From NCBI GenBank assembly GCA_030650605.1, contig JAUSDP010000101.1, forward strand, positions 1 to 36,347: 36,347 nucleotides of DNA, written 5' to 3'. The notes under the pieces are model-generated. The model worked only from the letters and a program-made list of their open reading frames with translations. It was not told the DNA's origin and made no database searches. The position numbers and the translations under genes were made by a program. This document shows positions 24,676 through 33,043 of the stretch, one piece after another. Origin of the DNA: a bacterium. GTDB taxonomy: Bacteria > Patescibacteriota > Minisyncoccia > Phycocordibacterales > Zambryskibacteraceae. The first letter of the stretch is position 1. Each line of letters begins with the position of its first letter.

Positions 24676-24694
24676 ACAATTGCTAGCCAATTGT
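24676..24694. promoter_or_regulatory. Palindromic site upstream of the DUF3883 gene
   Basis: ACAATTG (24676-24682) and CAATTGT (24688-24694) are perfectly inverted around CTAGC. The site lies 76-94 bases before the ATG of the DUF3883 gene, in a 253-base gap. It could be an operator. A palindrome of this length may also arise by chance in AT-rich DNA. Confidence 0.35.
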
Positions 24695-24853
24695 CGAATG
24701 AAAGATCGTATTTCTTATAGAGTAGGAGAGCAACTGGAATTCATTTTTTGTTGGAGTTTGTTTTTTTACTAAGTCACCCCAGCTTCACTTTCTGTGTCAC
24801 CCGACAGCTTGTTTCCGTGCAACTCAATTTATTTGCTTCGTATTTTTTTAAAT

Positions 24854-25768
24854 TTACGCCTTCGCCCATCCGATGTCTCTAATAACAAATCCTAACGCGT
24901 GAACAGCTAACTCTGCATCACTTTCTGAAACTGTACGCAGCTCCATTCTAGCTGCCTCATTATCTTTTCCTCGTGGATGAAGTCGGTTTATTATTTCAAG
25001 AGCTGAACAGAGTGCTACTTTAGGTTTTTCACAGAACTGTTTATTGACTTCTTTGATCAACGCGCCTAAATCCTTTTCTGTTGGTTTTTCAATTTCCATT
25101 TCATATTGCATCCATCTTGAAATAAGAACGGTAGCCGCATTACGGCATTGATCTACAACAGAGGTCGGTAGTTCTTTGTATGCGGCATCAAGAACACGTG
25201 CTATCGCAGATGTGATGCTCGCTAAGCTTTCAGGCTGAATTTTATTGACGTCTAGCTCCGGAAGAATTCCGAACGCCGATTCTGCACGTAACGTAACCAG
25301 AATATCTAGACCAATAGTGCGTTCCGTTTGAACAATGCGCCACATTGAAAATGCTCCTACTACGCCAATAGCAAGCTTTAATCCTTCACCTTTATTCGGT
25401 TTGTTTAATAGCTCAGTGCATTCAATAAAAATGCTTAAACTCTTTTGAACTTTTCCATTTGGTTGAAGTGACTGAATATCTGAACGGAGAGCGGGATGAA
25501 CCTCGACGTTAGTATACTCATGGCCTTGGTTTCCGAATTTTTGAAATAACCGTCCTCTTCGTATCCGACTGACTGGATCAAAAAAATCTTCTCTGAACAC
25601 CCAGGTAAACGGCTCTCTTTCAAAATCGTGAGGTATTTTTTGAAAATCTATTGGCGTTTCTATCAACGTTACTTGAGAAAATACAGGTGTCGGCCAAACA
25701 GGGTAACTTGGATCACCACGTCCTTCATAGATGAGCCCATTTTGTCGATCAATGCCTAGACGTGACAT
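24854..25768 (-). CDS. Protein of unknown function, 304 residues
   Basis: I do not recognise this gene. The protein has no signal peptide, no evident catalytic motif and at most a weakly hydrophobic stretch near residues 130-150 (LKLAIGVVGAFSMWRIV), so it is probably cytosolic or membrane-associated. The N-terminal half is beta-rich with aromatic residues (EPFTWVFREDFFDPVSRIRR); the C-terminal half is helical and acidic (about 190-300). The frame is long, starts with ATG, and has no competing frame of similar quality, which supports it as real. It is monocistronic, 253 bases upstream of the DUF3883 gene in the same direction, and divergent from the sigma-like gene. Position beside the defence block makes a defence or island-specific role possible, but nothing in the sequence shows one. 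Confidence 0.7.
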   Translation of the reverse strand: MSRLGIDRQNGLIYEGRGDPSYPVWPTPVFSQVTLIETPIDFQKIPHDFEREPFTWVFREDFFDPVSRIRRGRLFQKFGNQGHEYTNVEVHPALRSDIQSLQPNGKVQKSLSIFIECTELLNKPNKGEGLKLAIGVVGAFSMWRIVQTERTIGLDILVTLRAESAFGILPELDVNKIQPESLASITSAIARVLDAAYKELPTSVVDQCRNAATVLISRWMQYEMEIEKPTEKDLGALIKEVNKQFCEKPKVALCSALEIINRLHPRGKDNEAARMELRTVSESDAELAVHALGFVIRDIGWAKA

Positions 25769-26033
25769 ATATCCCTTAATTAAAAATCAGAATGAAATCG
25801 CAAATTGCAGGTCTTGATTTTCTCATAGCTATATGTTTTTCGGAAAAAATATACCTCGCTAAACGCGATTAAAGTATGCATCTAGATCGCTGAGGTGATT
25901 CAGTCCTAAATTCTTTGCCAGAGCCGTTTAAGAAAATTCAACTCATGGATGATATTTGACGATTCTTAATATTATTTAACAAGCGTGAACAATACCGTTA
26001 AACTTAGCGCCAATTAAATTTCATTTGGCGGAT

Positions 26034-26678
26034 ATGCATTCCCTTTTTGAGACATTTTTAAAGAAGATGTTAAGTAACTTTCGGCGAATTTCGAGAGCAA
26101 CAAAGAACGAAATGTCAGTAGAAGATTTACAAAGTGAGTCTTGGTTAATTGCGGATGAGCTGAGTAAAAAACGTGGATCAGGTATCGATTTCTCTGATCC
26201 CAACGATGCTAGTCTTATTATGCGTGCCGTCAATTATAGAAATGTAAAACGGGGCGACTGGCACATGCGCAGATCAGTTCGTCTAGACCAAAATGATTCA
26301 GACGACGATCATTCTATTTCCTGGTCTAATTTAATTCCAGCGCGGGACTCATCTGATCCATTGATTTCGATATTGGAACGAGAATCTGGCTTAGATGCTG
26401 AGAACATACTTCGATCTAGCTATTCACAAGCGACTGCATACGTATCGCTCTTCTCGACATTTGATTTCGATAGAGAAGAAATTTGTAAGCACTTGGTAGT
26501 GTCAAATGACACTCTTCTGTCGCGCTTAAGAAATGCTGCAAGTATAGTGCGAAGGCAACCGTCATTATTTGACCGTGTTGAGCGCATCGCTGAGAATTTC
26601 ATGGCGCTACAAGGTATACATTACCCAACAAAAATTACCAATGCCCAGTCATCGAATCAATATGCGTGGAATTTTTAA
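26034..26678 (+). CDS. Sigma-70-like (ECF-type) small protein, tentative
   Basis: A 214-residue protein with two stretches that recall a sigma factor. Residues about 28-44, SVEDLQSESWLIADELS, resemble region 2, where ECF sigma factors have DLxQExxLxA. Residues about 141-172, FDFDREEICKHLVVSNDTLL followed by SRLRNAASIV, resemble the region 4 helix-turn-helix. A region between them is acidic (DQNDSDDDHS). It may be a divergent sigma factor or a related DNA-binding protein acting on the island; this is inference from pattern only. I start it at ATG 26034; a TTG nine bases upstream is also in frame. An imperfect repeat CGCCAA/TTTGGCG overlaps the start region (26010-26030). It is the only plus-strand gene between 2786 and 30701 and converges on the envelope operon. 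Confidence 0.6.
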   Translation: MHSLFETFLKKMLSNFRRISRATKNEMSVEDLQSESWLIADELSKKRGSGIDFSDPNDASLIMRAVNYRNVKRGDWHMRRSVRLDQNDSDDDHSISWSNLIPARDSSDPLISILERESGLDAENILRSSYSQATAYVSLFSTFDFDREEICKHLVVSNDTLLSRLRNAASIVRRQPSLFDRVERIAENFMALQGIHYPTKITNAQSSNQYAWNF

Positions 26679-26720
26679 ATGACGCTGATCTAGAAAAATA
26701 TCAGATTTCTTTATGGCGTA

Positions 26721-27971
26721 TTAATTTCCTGTCGCGGGTAAGAGCACTGTGCTTTTTCTCTTATATTTTTTACGGTATCCAACAATCGCGAAAAATAATG
26801 TTATTCCAATGACGGATAACATTGATGCGACTGGATTGACTAAATTCGTGATGAAGATGGACATGCTGGCGATAAATCCAAAGCATGCGCCGATGAACAT
26901 TCCGATCAACCGCAACCACAATGCAGGTCTTTGTTTGCCGTCGGGCGATTTTATTTTTATCGGCAATTGCGGCGAAACCATTTTGTCGACAATTTCTATA
27001 CTTGGTTTCTCCATAAGTTGTGTCGGTTCGGGAGCCATCACTTCGACAACATTGACTTGTACCGGACGAACTTCTGCGGGACGGATTGAGATTTCCTCTT
27101 CAATTTTCTCGGTGCTCTTATTTTTCAACTCTCTTTGTTTCGTCGCCAGTTCCTTTTTTCTATCTGCTAAGAACTTGGCGCTATCCTTGCAATGTTTATC
27201 AAAAATATTCCCAATTTCTGAGATTTGCGCAAACACCTCTGAGAATGCGATGGCCTCCAATTTGGTCAGTCGTTTTCCATTAGCCAAGTTGGATTCGATT
27301 GATTTTTTTGCAAACCAACGCGTGATAAAAAATCCTAACGCCGCGCATACAGACGCGACGAACATAGCACCCCAAAGATTGGGTAAAAAGGAAGGTGCAC
27401 TAATGAAGGCGTTACTATTTAATTTTTCTGATAGGTTTACTACGAATTGTGGTTTGAAAATAACGATAGCGATCAACACTCCAAAATACGCATACATGGC
27501 GACTGAAAATCCACGTTGCCAACTTTCGACAAGAACATGATGATCATAACGAGACGATACGAATTGTTTATTCACTGAGATAGCAATACTGCCGTGAATG
27601 CGATCATTATCGGTACGACTGGTTTGTGCATTCAGGCGTTTTCCTAGTTCGCTGCGCTCATCATATTGACGATCTTTGCGCTTGGATAATTGCGCGCCTT
27701 CTGTTTCAATCTGACTAGCAAGAGTAGCCGCACTTGCACATTGTTTTTCTGCAATGGCGATCAGCCTATTTTCTTCACGCGTTTGTACAAAATCGTCTTT
27801 TGATTGCGGCGTTGGCAATTTTTGCGACAAGCCTTTGTAATATGCCCAGTATCCAATCAATACAAAACTCGAAACAATCGTCAACAGAACAATAACGGAT
27901 GCCAGTACAAATAAAAATATTAGCAATAATCCGGCACCTAATTCACCTTTGCTCTTTGATTTACGAGCCAT
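26721..27971 (-). CDS. Multi-pass inner-membrane protein with coiled-coil segments, unknown function
   Basis: A 416-residue membrane protein that I do not recognise. Hydrophobic segments lie at about residues 12-45 (long, one or two helices), 155-173, 197-218, 352-374 and 379-398. Between them are two charged helical stretches at about 60-120 and 225-295 (for example KKELATKQRELKNKSTEKIE) with coiled-coil character. The C-terminus is basic (RKKYKRKS). It is the last gene of a minus-strand set of four and overlaps the preceding 164-residue membrane gene by 11 bases. With that gene and two exported proteins it probably forms a cell-envelope complex. A plus-strand frame in the same region is only a shadow. 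No function can be assigned. Confidence 0.75.
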   Translation of the reverse strand: MARKSKSKGELGAGLLLIFLFVLASVIVLLTIVSSFVLIGYWAYYKGLSQKLPTPQSKDDFVQTREENRLIAIAEKQCASAATLASQIETEGAQLSKRKDRQYDERSELGKRLNAQTSRTDNDRIHGSIAISVNKQFVSSRYDHHVLVESWQRGFSVAMYAYFGVLIAIVIFKPQFVVNLSEKLNSNAFISAPSFLPNLWGAMFVASVCAALGFFITRWFAKKSIESNLANGKRLTKLEAIAFSEVFAQISEIGNIFDKHCKDSAKFLADRKKELATKQRELKNKSTEKIEEEISIRPAEVRPVQVNVVEVMAPEPTQLMEKPSIEIVDKMVSPQLPIKIKSPDGKQRPALWLRLIGMFIGACFGFIASMSIFITNLVNPVASMLSVIGITLFFAIVGYRKKYKRKSTVLLPATGN

Positions 27972-28455
27972 TAGTCAGGCTCCTTCTGGTTCCATTAAGT
28001 ACATTTTTTGGAACCCACATGCCGGTTTTGTCGCGCACTAGTTTATAAAGCAAAGGGGTGATCAGCAACAATACCGCGACCGCAGAGGCTTTCGATTTCG
28101 CTCGGCCAACCTGAGTGTTGCCAGACGGCGAAATTAAATCCCAGAAGTAACCAATGAAGAGTATCGACAACGCCAGCTTAGTCACCAAAGCCAATGGAAA
28201 TTTCCACAGACTACAATTATCTTGCCACGTTCTAAACGTGATCCATAGGAGCAAGCAGATGGACGCGATTGCCGCCGGAATGACTATCCAGGAAATCAGC
28301 GAAATCATTCCAAAGAATAGTGGCACGACTGCAAAGAATATGATCGCGATGTCATCGTAGTTACGATAGACAGTAATCTTCTTTTGAATCCCAAATACGG
28401 AACCGAGTGCGATTGCAACCAAAGCTAACGCGAGTAACAATTCATTGATGGACAT
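27961..28455 (-). CDS. Multi-pass inner-membrane protein, unknown function
   Basis: A 164-residue, strongly hydrophobic protein with about five membrane segments at residues 4-22, 36-54, 56-73, 86-106 and 121-139, and short loops. I see no catalytic or binding motif and do not recognise a family. It begins two bases after the stop of the preceding exported-protein gene, and its end overlaps the next membrane-protein gene by 11 bases, so all three are translated together. The tight coupling suggests that the two membrane proteins assemble with each other. Confidence 0.72.
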   Translation of the reverse strand: MSINELLLALALVAIALGSVFGIQKKITVYRNYDDIAIIFFAVVPLFFGMISLISWIVIPAAIASICLLLWITFRTWQDNCSLWKFPLALVTKLALSILFIGYFWDLISPSGNTQVGRAKSKASAVAVLLLITPLLYKLVRDKTGMWVPKNVLNGTRRSLTNGS

Positions 28456-28457
28456 TG

Positions 28458-29015
28458 TTATTCACCCTTCACACTTGAGTTTGTTTTCTCAACGTCGCCC
28501 TTTGCACCTTCGCCATCTGGCCACGCTCGAAAGAACGCAAGTTTAAGTTTTGTTGATCCTGACTCGTTGGTATTGGTAAAGGCCGGCCAGTCAATGCGCA
28601 ATTCATCTTCAAGATCACTGAGCTTAAATTTCTCATTGCAGTTGCCAACGTCTAGTTTCTTCACTTGATCATTCTTACGTTCAGCACTAAGCGAAGTCCA
28701 CGCTATGCGGTAAGCGTTTGCACAAGATACGCCAGCGTCATAGCGATACAGAACGATGGCGACACCGCTCTTGCCAGTCAGCGTTTTAACAATACGCAAA
28801 GAGTAATCTTCGTCGACTTTGATTTTTCCCCACATGAGCTTGTCAGCTTTTCCGTCTACGCCTTTGATAATTTGTGGCGTTGCTGCTTTAGTCTGTGCAA
28901 ATGAAATGGTTGGATTGGCGATGGTGACAGCCAGAGTTAACGCTGAAATCATTAGCTTGATGGATTGATTCAATACAGGTTTCGGTGATAATGGGAGGGT
29001 CAGATTAATTTTCAT
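28458..29015 (-). CDS. Exported periplasmic protein, unknown function
   Basis: A 185-residue protein with a clear signal peptide: basic start, hydrophobic core IKLMISALTLAVTIA and probable signal peptidase I cleavage after A40 (TISFA, then QTKA). The mature part has two cysteines (SCANAY and GNCNEKF) that could form a disulphide in the periplasm, and is otherwise a small beta-rich domain (KIKVDEDYSLRIVKTL). No family recognised. A hairpin with a T-run lies between this gene and the upstream exported-protein gene, so it may be transcribed at a lower level than that gene. It is tightly linked to the two membrane-protein genes downstream. Confidence 0.73.
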   Translation of the reverse strand: MKINLTLPLSPKPVLNQSIKLMISALTLAVTIANPTISFAQTKAATPQIIKGVDGKADKLMWGKIKVDEDYSLRIVKTLTGKSGVAIVLYRYDAGVSCANAYRIAWTSLSAERKNDQVKKLDVGNCNEKFKLSDLEDELRIDWPAFTNTNESGSTKLKLAFFRAWPDGEGAKGDVEKTNSSVKGE

Positions 29016-29033
29016 AAATGTCCGATCAATTCA

Positions 29034-29067
29034 AAAAGAATGGATGGCCTGCACGCTGCCATCCATT
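29034..29067 (-). terminator. Intrinsic terminator or attenuator inside the envelope operon
   Basis: On the minus strand, AATGGATGGC (29067-29058) and GCCATCCATT (29048-29039) form a perfect 10-bp stem around a 9-base loop and are followed by CTTTTT (29038-29033). It lies in the 68-base gap between the 483-residue gene and the 185-residue gene. It may end most transcripts after the first gene and let a fraction read through. Confidence 0.7.
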
Positions 29068-29083
29068 GTTGGTTCAGTTGACA

Positions 29084-30535
29084 TTAGTCAACGGACAGAC
29101 TCTCTTTTTTCTTACATGCTGCATTTGATGAAGGATTGAAATTTCTTTCATTCGCATTTAGGTAGTAAGTGACCCGATTTCCATACTTCATAACCGATAC
29201 TGATCCACCCCAAGGTGCTTTAAATTCGTCGTTAAAACCACGAATGAATGGATGCTTTTCTTGAAGGTTTTTTGCCAACGCTTTAACCGAATCTGCATCA
29301 TTCAGCTCATACATTTTGGCGATTTTATAAATCCGAATCTTTCCATCGCTGGCATTACGTGTTGTGACGATTGTTCGCGTATTTAAAACAGAAAATTCAT
29401 TTGTCTTTTCGCCTTGCGTGCAAAGCACAACATTCTTCTCGGCTAAAAGTTTCATCATGTCTACAGAAACTCTCTCACTCTCATCTAGTTCACAATATCT
29501 GGTAGCCTCGGTTGCATTCATCTGTTTGCGCATGGTTACAATACAGTTTTGTCTATGTGCATTTACTTCCTGTTTGGCAAACATGTGAGCCCCTGACGTA
29601 TCTAGTGGCTGTCCAATTTTAAATTTCCAATTTAAATTTCTATGCTGAGCGATTTCACTGTCCAAACAAATTCCGTCTACACAATTGGTAACACGAGATT
29701 CAGCGCCATTGCTCGATGCTGCCTTTCCCTCTATATTTTTACTGGCAAATGAGTCTTCACGGTGCTTCTGTTCATCCTCTAACTTAACGGCGGCTAATTG
29801 CTTTTGGTAGTTGGACTTTCTATTGCTACGCTCAGTTTCTACCCATTGCAGCGTTGCTTTCTGATACTCGCTTAAGAATTTCGGAAATGCCTGCTTATAG
29901 GAATGCGCACGATATACTCCAGATATTTTTGTATCGCACCAGCCACCAGCACGTTGAAATTCGGCAATCTCATTGGAAAGATCACTCGATCTGTCATCGG
30001 TATCAGGCCTGACAAAATCTGGCGCTTGCTGGCTCAAAGTTTTAGTATTTGCGGATGTGACTCGTGACATCAGTGCTAAAACAGATGCCTTAAATGAGGC
30101 ATAACAGACCGAATCGTTAGGTAGTGGAGCCACGCCATATTCGTTGCGTAAGATGTTAATAACTGAGTGAGTAATATCATCTAGTAATACGTCATTTGTC
30201 CCGCTTTCCCCTAAGCTAATGAAAGCTCCTTTTCTAGCTGCGTCCAAAAATGCTGAAGAGTTGGAATAAGTGGCGACCGGATCTGGAATCGCTTTGTTTT
30301 GTGGCATTGCACCTGCTGTGAGATTGCCAGTGTCTTGATTATTGTTGACTGGTTGCTGTGTTGCTTGCGTTGGCTCTTTCTTTTTCACGGTGTCAACAGC
30401 GGTCTTGAAAAGTTGACTGCCAAAATTGCTTTGTGCAAGACTTTCCGAAGAAATGACGAGCGAGAAAATACTGCTCAGTGCCAGCGTGATAATCTTTAAT
30501 TGAGCTTGATGTGAATGGGTAGCCGCGAATTTCAT
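29084..30535 (-). CDS. Exported periplasmic protein with several cysteines, unknown function
   Basis: A 483-residue protein, first of the envelope gene set. It has a signal peptide with core LKIITLALSSIFSLVIS and probable cleavage after A34 (ESLA, then QSNF). The mature part contains seven or more cysteines, some in short-spaced groups such as NCVDGIC, consistent with disulphides in the periplasm. A helical central region (about 195-250) is highly charged. I recognise no domain. I start it at the ATG at 30535 because AAGGA lies five bases before it; an earlier in-frame TTG at 30556 lacks support. A near-perfect 27-bp palindrome lies 66-92 bases upstream, shared with the divergent XRE gene, which probably controls it. 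Confidence 0.73.
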   Translation of the reverse strand: MKFAATHSHQAQLKIITLALSSIFSLVISSESLAQSNFGSQLFKTAVDTVKKKEPTQATQQPVNNNQDTGNLTAGAMPQNKAIPDPVATYSNSSAFLDAARKGAFISLGESGTNDVLLDDITHSVINILRNEYGVAPLPNDSVCYASFKASVLALMSRVTSANTKTLSQQAPDFVRPDTDDRSSDLSNEIAEFQRAGGWCDTKISGVYRAHSYKQAFPKFLSEYQKATLQWVETERSNRKSNYQKQLAAVKLEDEQKHREDSFASKNIEGKAASSNGAESRVTNCVDGICLDSEIAQHRNLNWKFKIGQPLDTSGAHMFAKQEVNAHRQNCIVTMRKQMNATEATRYCELDESERVSVDMMKLLAEKNVVLCTQGEKTNEFSVLNTRTIVTTRNASDGKIRIYKIAKMYELNDADSVKALAKNLQEKHPFIRGFNDEFKAPWGGSVSVMKYGNRVTYYLNANERNFNPSSNAACKKKESLSVD

Positions 30536-30600
30536 AGATTCCTTAATATTCTTCAAGAGTAATTTCTAGTCTGGACAAATGTGTCCAAACCAAAGGGCCA

Positions 30601-30627
30601 CATATATTTCAATATTTGAAACATATG
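30601..30627. promoter_or_regulatory. Near-perfect palindromic operator between the envelope operon and the XRE gene
   Basis: CATATATTTCAA (30601-30612), TAT, TTGAAACATATG (30616-30627): 11 of 12 arm positions are complementary. It sits between the divergent 483-residue gene and the XRE regulator gene, about 74 bases before the latter. The likely ligand is that XRE protein. Confidence 0.6.
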
Positions 30628-30700
30628 CAGTGTAGACACTTCATTTAATGTTGTATACATTCCGTCGTCATTCATACCGCAAAAAGGCACCATATGATCC

Positions 30701-31138
30701 ATGCCATCCGCCATTTCCCCCACACGATCCAATGCCAAGTCCAGGCTCAAACCAGCGAAGACTGACACTGTTGCCGTCGCTGTTTCTGGTACTGAAGCCA
30801 AAGCGCCAGACATCACCAAGCGCACCAGCAATGCAGTCTCTGTCGCATTAGGTAAATCATTGAAGGCATTCAGAATTGCCAGAGACCTGTCGCAAGAACA
30901 GTTGGCAGGAGAAGCAGAGTTGGATCGCACTTATATCAGCCTGGCGGAACGTGGCTTAACCAATCCAACCATCTTGACGCTGTCCACGATTTGCTTTTGT
31001 CTGAAGATTTCTCTGTCAGAATTGTTGGAACCAGTCAAAGAGAATCTCAAGCCAAGTTGGGCAGACCCTGATGCAGTAAGACGCAGACAGAATCAAGCCT
31101 CACCTGACCGGATAGAGAAACGCACTCGGCTTAGATAA
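30701..31138 (+). CDS. XRE-family transcriptional regulator
   Basis: A 145-residue regulator. Residues about 50-110 are a Cro/C1-type helix-turn-helix: LKAFRIARDLSQEQLAGEAE, DRTYISLAERGLTNPTILTL, then CFCLKISLSELL. The first 45 residues are a low-complexity, probably disordered extension, and the C-terminus is basic. Such proteins repress or activate neighbouring mobile-element genes as dimers. The ATG at 30701 has AAAGG about 13 bases upstream, farther than ideal, and no better in-frame start is visible. It is divergent from the envelope operon, with a near-palindrome in between, and converges on the tyrosine recombinase gene 67 bases away. Either unit could be its target. A long minus-strand frame over this gene is a shadow. 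Confidence 0.85.
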   Translation: MPSAISPTRSNAKSRLKPAKTDTVAVAVSGTEAKAPDITKRTSNAVSVALGKSLKAFRIARDLSQEQLAGEAELDRTYISLAERGLTNPTILTLSTICFCLKISLSELLEPVKENLKPSWADPDAVRRRQNQASPDRIEKRTRLR

Positions 31139-31205
31139 GCTGATCAGTTCCAATTAGTTCGATGGTGACTTTCTTGCTGGTGGGAGGTATGAAGCGACGA
31201 TCAGC

Positions 31206-32225
31206 TCAGAAGATGCGACTGACGACATTACTGTCGAACAGCCCCACGTTTCGAATATAGCGTCCCACCATTTGCTCCGATTTATGCCCGGTCTGACGTT
31301 GAATCTGCCAGATAGGTGCACCGGCTTTTGCGGCACTAGTGACTAATCCTGCACGCAAGCTATGCGCAGAATAACCATCGACCTCCATGCCTTTCGCTTG
31401 CATACGTGCTTGCAAAATCCAAGTAATACCAGCACCACATAAACCACCGCCGATATTGTCGTAACGGTCGATTTTTCTAAAAAGAGCTGAAGATCCATCG
31501 AAATTATCACTTTGATTGTTATAGTCACTTAAACAAGCTATCCAGTCTCTCAAAGCACGTATCGCGCAGACAGTAGTTTGAGTGTTTGGCAGCGCAATCT
31601 CACGTCCAACGCTGTTTTGGTCGGTTTTGGCACTACGCAGATGAATGATAGCTCCACGTGGCACGAAAATCACGTCTTTTATAGTCAAACTAGCAAGTTC
31701 CGAACGTCTGAAACCACCATAAAAGCCAACCAATAAAAGCGCACGGTCGCGGCAATTTCTCAATGCTGAGTATTCTGTTACCGGCTTTATTAGTTTGCGC
31801 ATCAAGGCAGGTGTCAATGGTTTTGCCTGTTTCTGCGCGCAGCCATGGGCACGCCGGATACCACGCAATGTTGCCTTGACCAATTGTGATTGTGTCGGCG
31901 ATGGCAATCCTCGTGCCGCATGTTCCCTGGCAAGTGCCGCCAAGTGTCGGGACAATGAACTCACTTTGAGTGTCTTGGCACATTCCGCTAAATACCTGGC
32001 CACTGTTTGCGGTGTCGCTGGAATCGTGCCGCCCCAGTGTTTGTAATGCGCCATATCTGAGGCATACGCTCTTATAGTATTGGCAGACAATCCGCCCTCA
32101 ACATAAGCTGCCACGGTCGCCAATTCTTGCGCCAATTTTGCACGACGTAGTTTTGCCGATTGTGTCTTGGTGCTGGCAGTCTTTCTGTTCTTTTGTAAAG
32201 ATTGTTGAAAGGGAGAAGGTTTCAT
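31206..32225 (-). CDS. Tyrosine recombinase/integrase
   Basis: A 339-residue site-specific recombinase. A SAM-like core-binding domain (about 35-125, with SANTIRAYASDMAHYKHW) precedes the catalytic domain, which holds the full set: R173 in GGFRRSEL, K200 in SAKTDQ, H288 and R291 in HSLRAGL, H314 in TGHKS and the nucleophile Y323 in GRYIRN. It makes and reseals phosphotyrosine links to integrate, excise or invert DNA. I start it at ATG 32225, which overlaps the stop of the C39-like peptidase gene by 4 bases and has GGAA eight bases upstream; an earlier GTG lies inside the peptidase gene. The coupling to a peptidase, rather than to an excisionase, is unusual. I see no tRNA-type attachment site beside it. 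Confidence 0.92.
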   Translation of the reverse strand: MKPSPFQQSLQKNRKTASTKTQSAKLRRAKLAQELATVAAYVEGGLSANTIRAYASDMAHYKHWGGTIPATPQTVARYLAECAKTLKVSSLSRHLAALAREHAARGLPSPTQSQLVKATLRGIRRAHGCAQKQAKPLTPALMRKLIKPVTEYSALRNCRDRALLLVGFYGGFRRSELASLTIKDVIFVPRGAIIHLRSAKTDQNSVGREIALPNTQTTVCAIRALRDWIACLSDYNNQSDNFDGSSALFRKIDRYDNIGGGLCGAGITWILQARMQAKGMEVDGYSAHSLRAGLVTSAAKAGAPIWQIQRQTGHKSEQMVGRYIRNVGLFDSNVVSRIF

Positions 32226-33004
32226 GACAGCTTCCACTCAGCACGTTCCATCGAGGCATACACAGCAATCGCTGAAGTCAATCTCACCGTCTCCACGGCC
32301 ATTACGCAACTGTCGTAGTCCACTCCTGCATGCTTTAGTGGATGCAGAACTAAACGACCATTAAAACCACAGTAAGCGATTTCATCTACGCCAGGATCAA
32401 GTACCAGCAGCGCATCTGTTTTAAATCCAGTGCGCGTATCACCAGTTTGCGTGCCATCGACACCGACCACGAGTACAAAATGGGCATCACCGGATTTGGG
32501 ATAACTGAACGCGACGATCACAATGGTGCCAGCCGTCAGATGCTTCTGCGTAAATTCGGCTACTCCCTTATTGCCAGCACGCTTGATTCTGACTCGGAGT
32601 CCAACATCGAGTGCCAGAAGAATGTCACAGAGTTGCCGCGTTTCCATTCCACTGAAATAGTAATCTTGCGCCAAGCCCCACAGCTTTTTAGCGATACCGG
32701 AACGTGCTGTCGTCATCTTCTGTAATTGACGTGGATTCGCAATTCCCAGTACCGCGAGCGCCATGGCAATGGTGTGAATGCCGCAAGCGCCATCGACATC
32801 GCTTTGCCTGAAATGCAGGCGAATAGGTTTGCCAGTGCTCCGCTTTATCCCATTGAATTTGACTGCACTTGGCATGACGCCTAAATACGGACCTGGCACG
32901 ATATTGTGGTGCAGGCGCTGGACATGCCATTGCCGTTTCGCGCTAAGACTTGTTAGCTTATTGGCGGTGCTAATGTCGCTTGCTTTGTTGATGACTTTGT
33001 TCAT
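32222..33004 (-). CDS. C39/papain-like cysteine peptidase domain protein
   Basis: A 260-residue protein with the arrangement of a C39-type papain-like peptidase: oxyanion Q67 and nucleophile C74 in RQSDVDGACGIHTIAMAL, H175 in GDAHFVLVVGVD and D203 in LLVLDPG. Stand-alone C39-like proteins cleave peptides or act as ubiquitin-like deconjugation or maturation enzymes; C39 domains are otherwise known from bacteriocin exporters, but no transporter domain is present here. There is no signal peptide, so it should act in the cytosol. I start it at ATG 33004 with AAGGG eight bases upstream; the earlier GTG is less likely. It is translationally coupled to the tyrosine recombinase and lies downstream of a AAA+ ATPase. 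Its substrate is unknown; the recombinase or one of the small partner proteins are candidates. Confidence 0.7.
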   Translation of the reverse strand: MNKVINKASDISTANKLTSLSAKRQWHVQRLHHNIVPGPYLGVMPSAVKFNGIKRSTGKPIRLHFRQSDVDGACGIHTIAMALAVLGIANPRQLQKMTTARSGIAKKLWGLAQDYYFSGMETRQLCDILLALDVGLRVRIKRAGNKGVAEFTQKHLTAGTIVIVAFSYPKSGDAHFVLVVGVDGTQTGDTRTGFKTDALLVLDPGVDEIAYCGFNGRLVLHPLKHAGVDYDSCVMAVETVRLTSAIAVYASMERAEWKLS

Positions 33005-33043
33005 GGTTTTACCCTTTAGTTGATGCGTCACAAAACGTCAGGC

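Noticed and set aside
26749-27540. Plus-strand frame of 263 codons
   Set aside because: Antisense to the 416-residue membrane protein, which has coherent membrane helices, a tight 11-base overlap with its neighbour and consistent operon context.
30553-30930. Minus-strand frame of 125 codons
   Set aside because: It lies over the clear XRE regulator on the plus strand and over the palindromic operator; its translation shows no domain.
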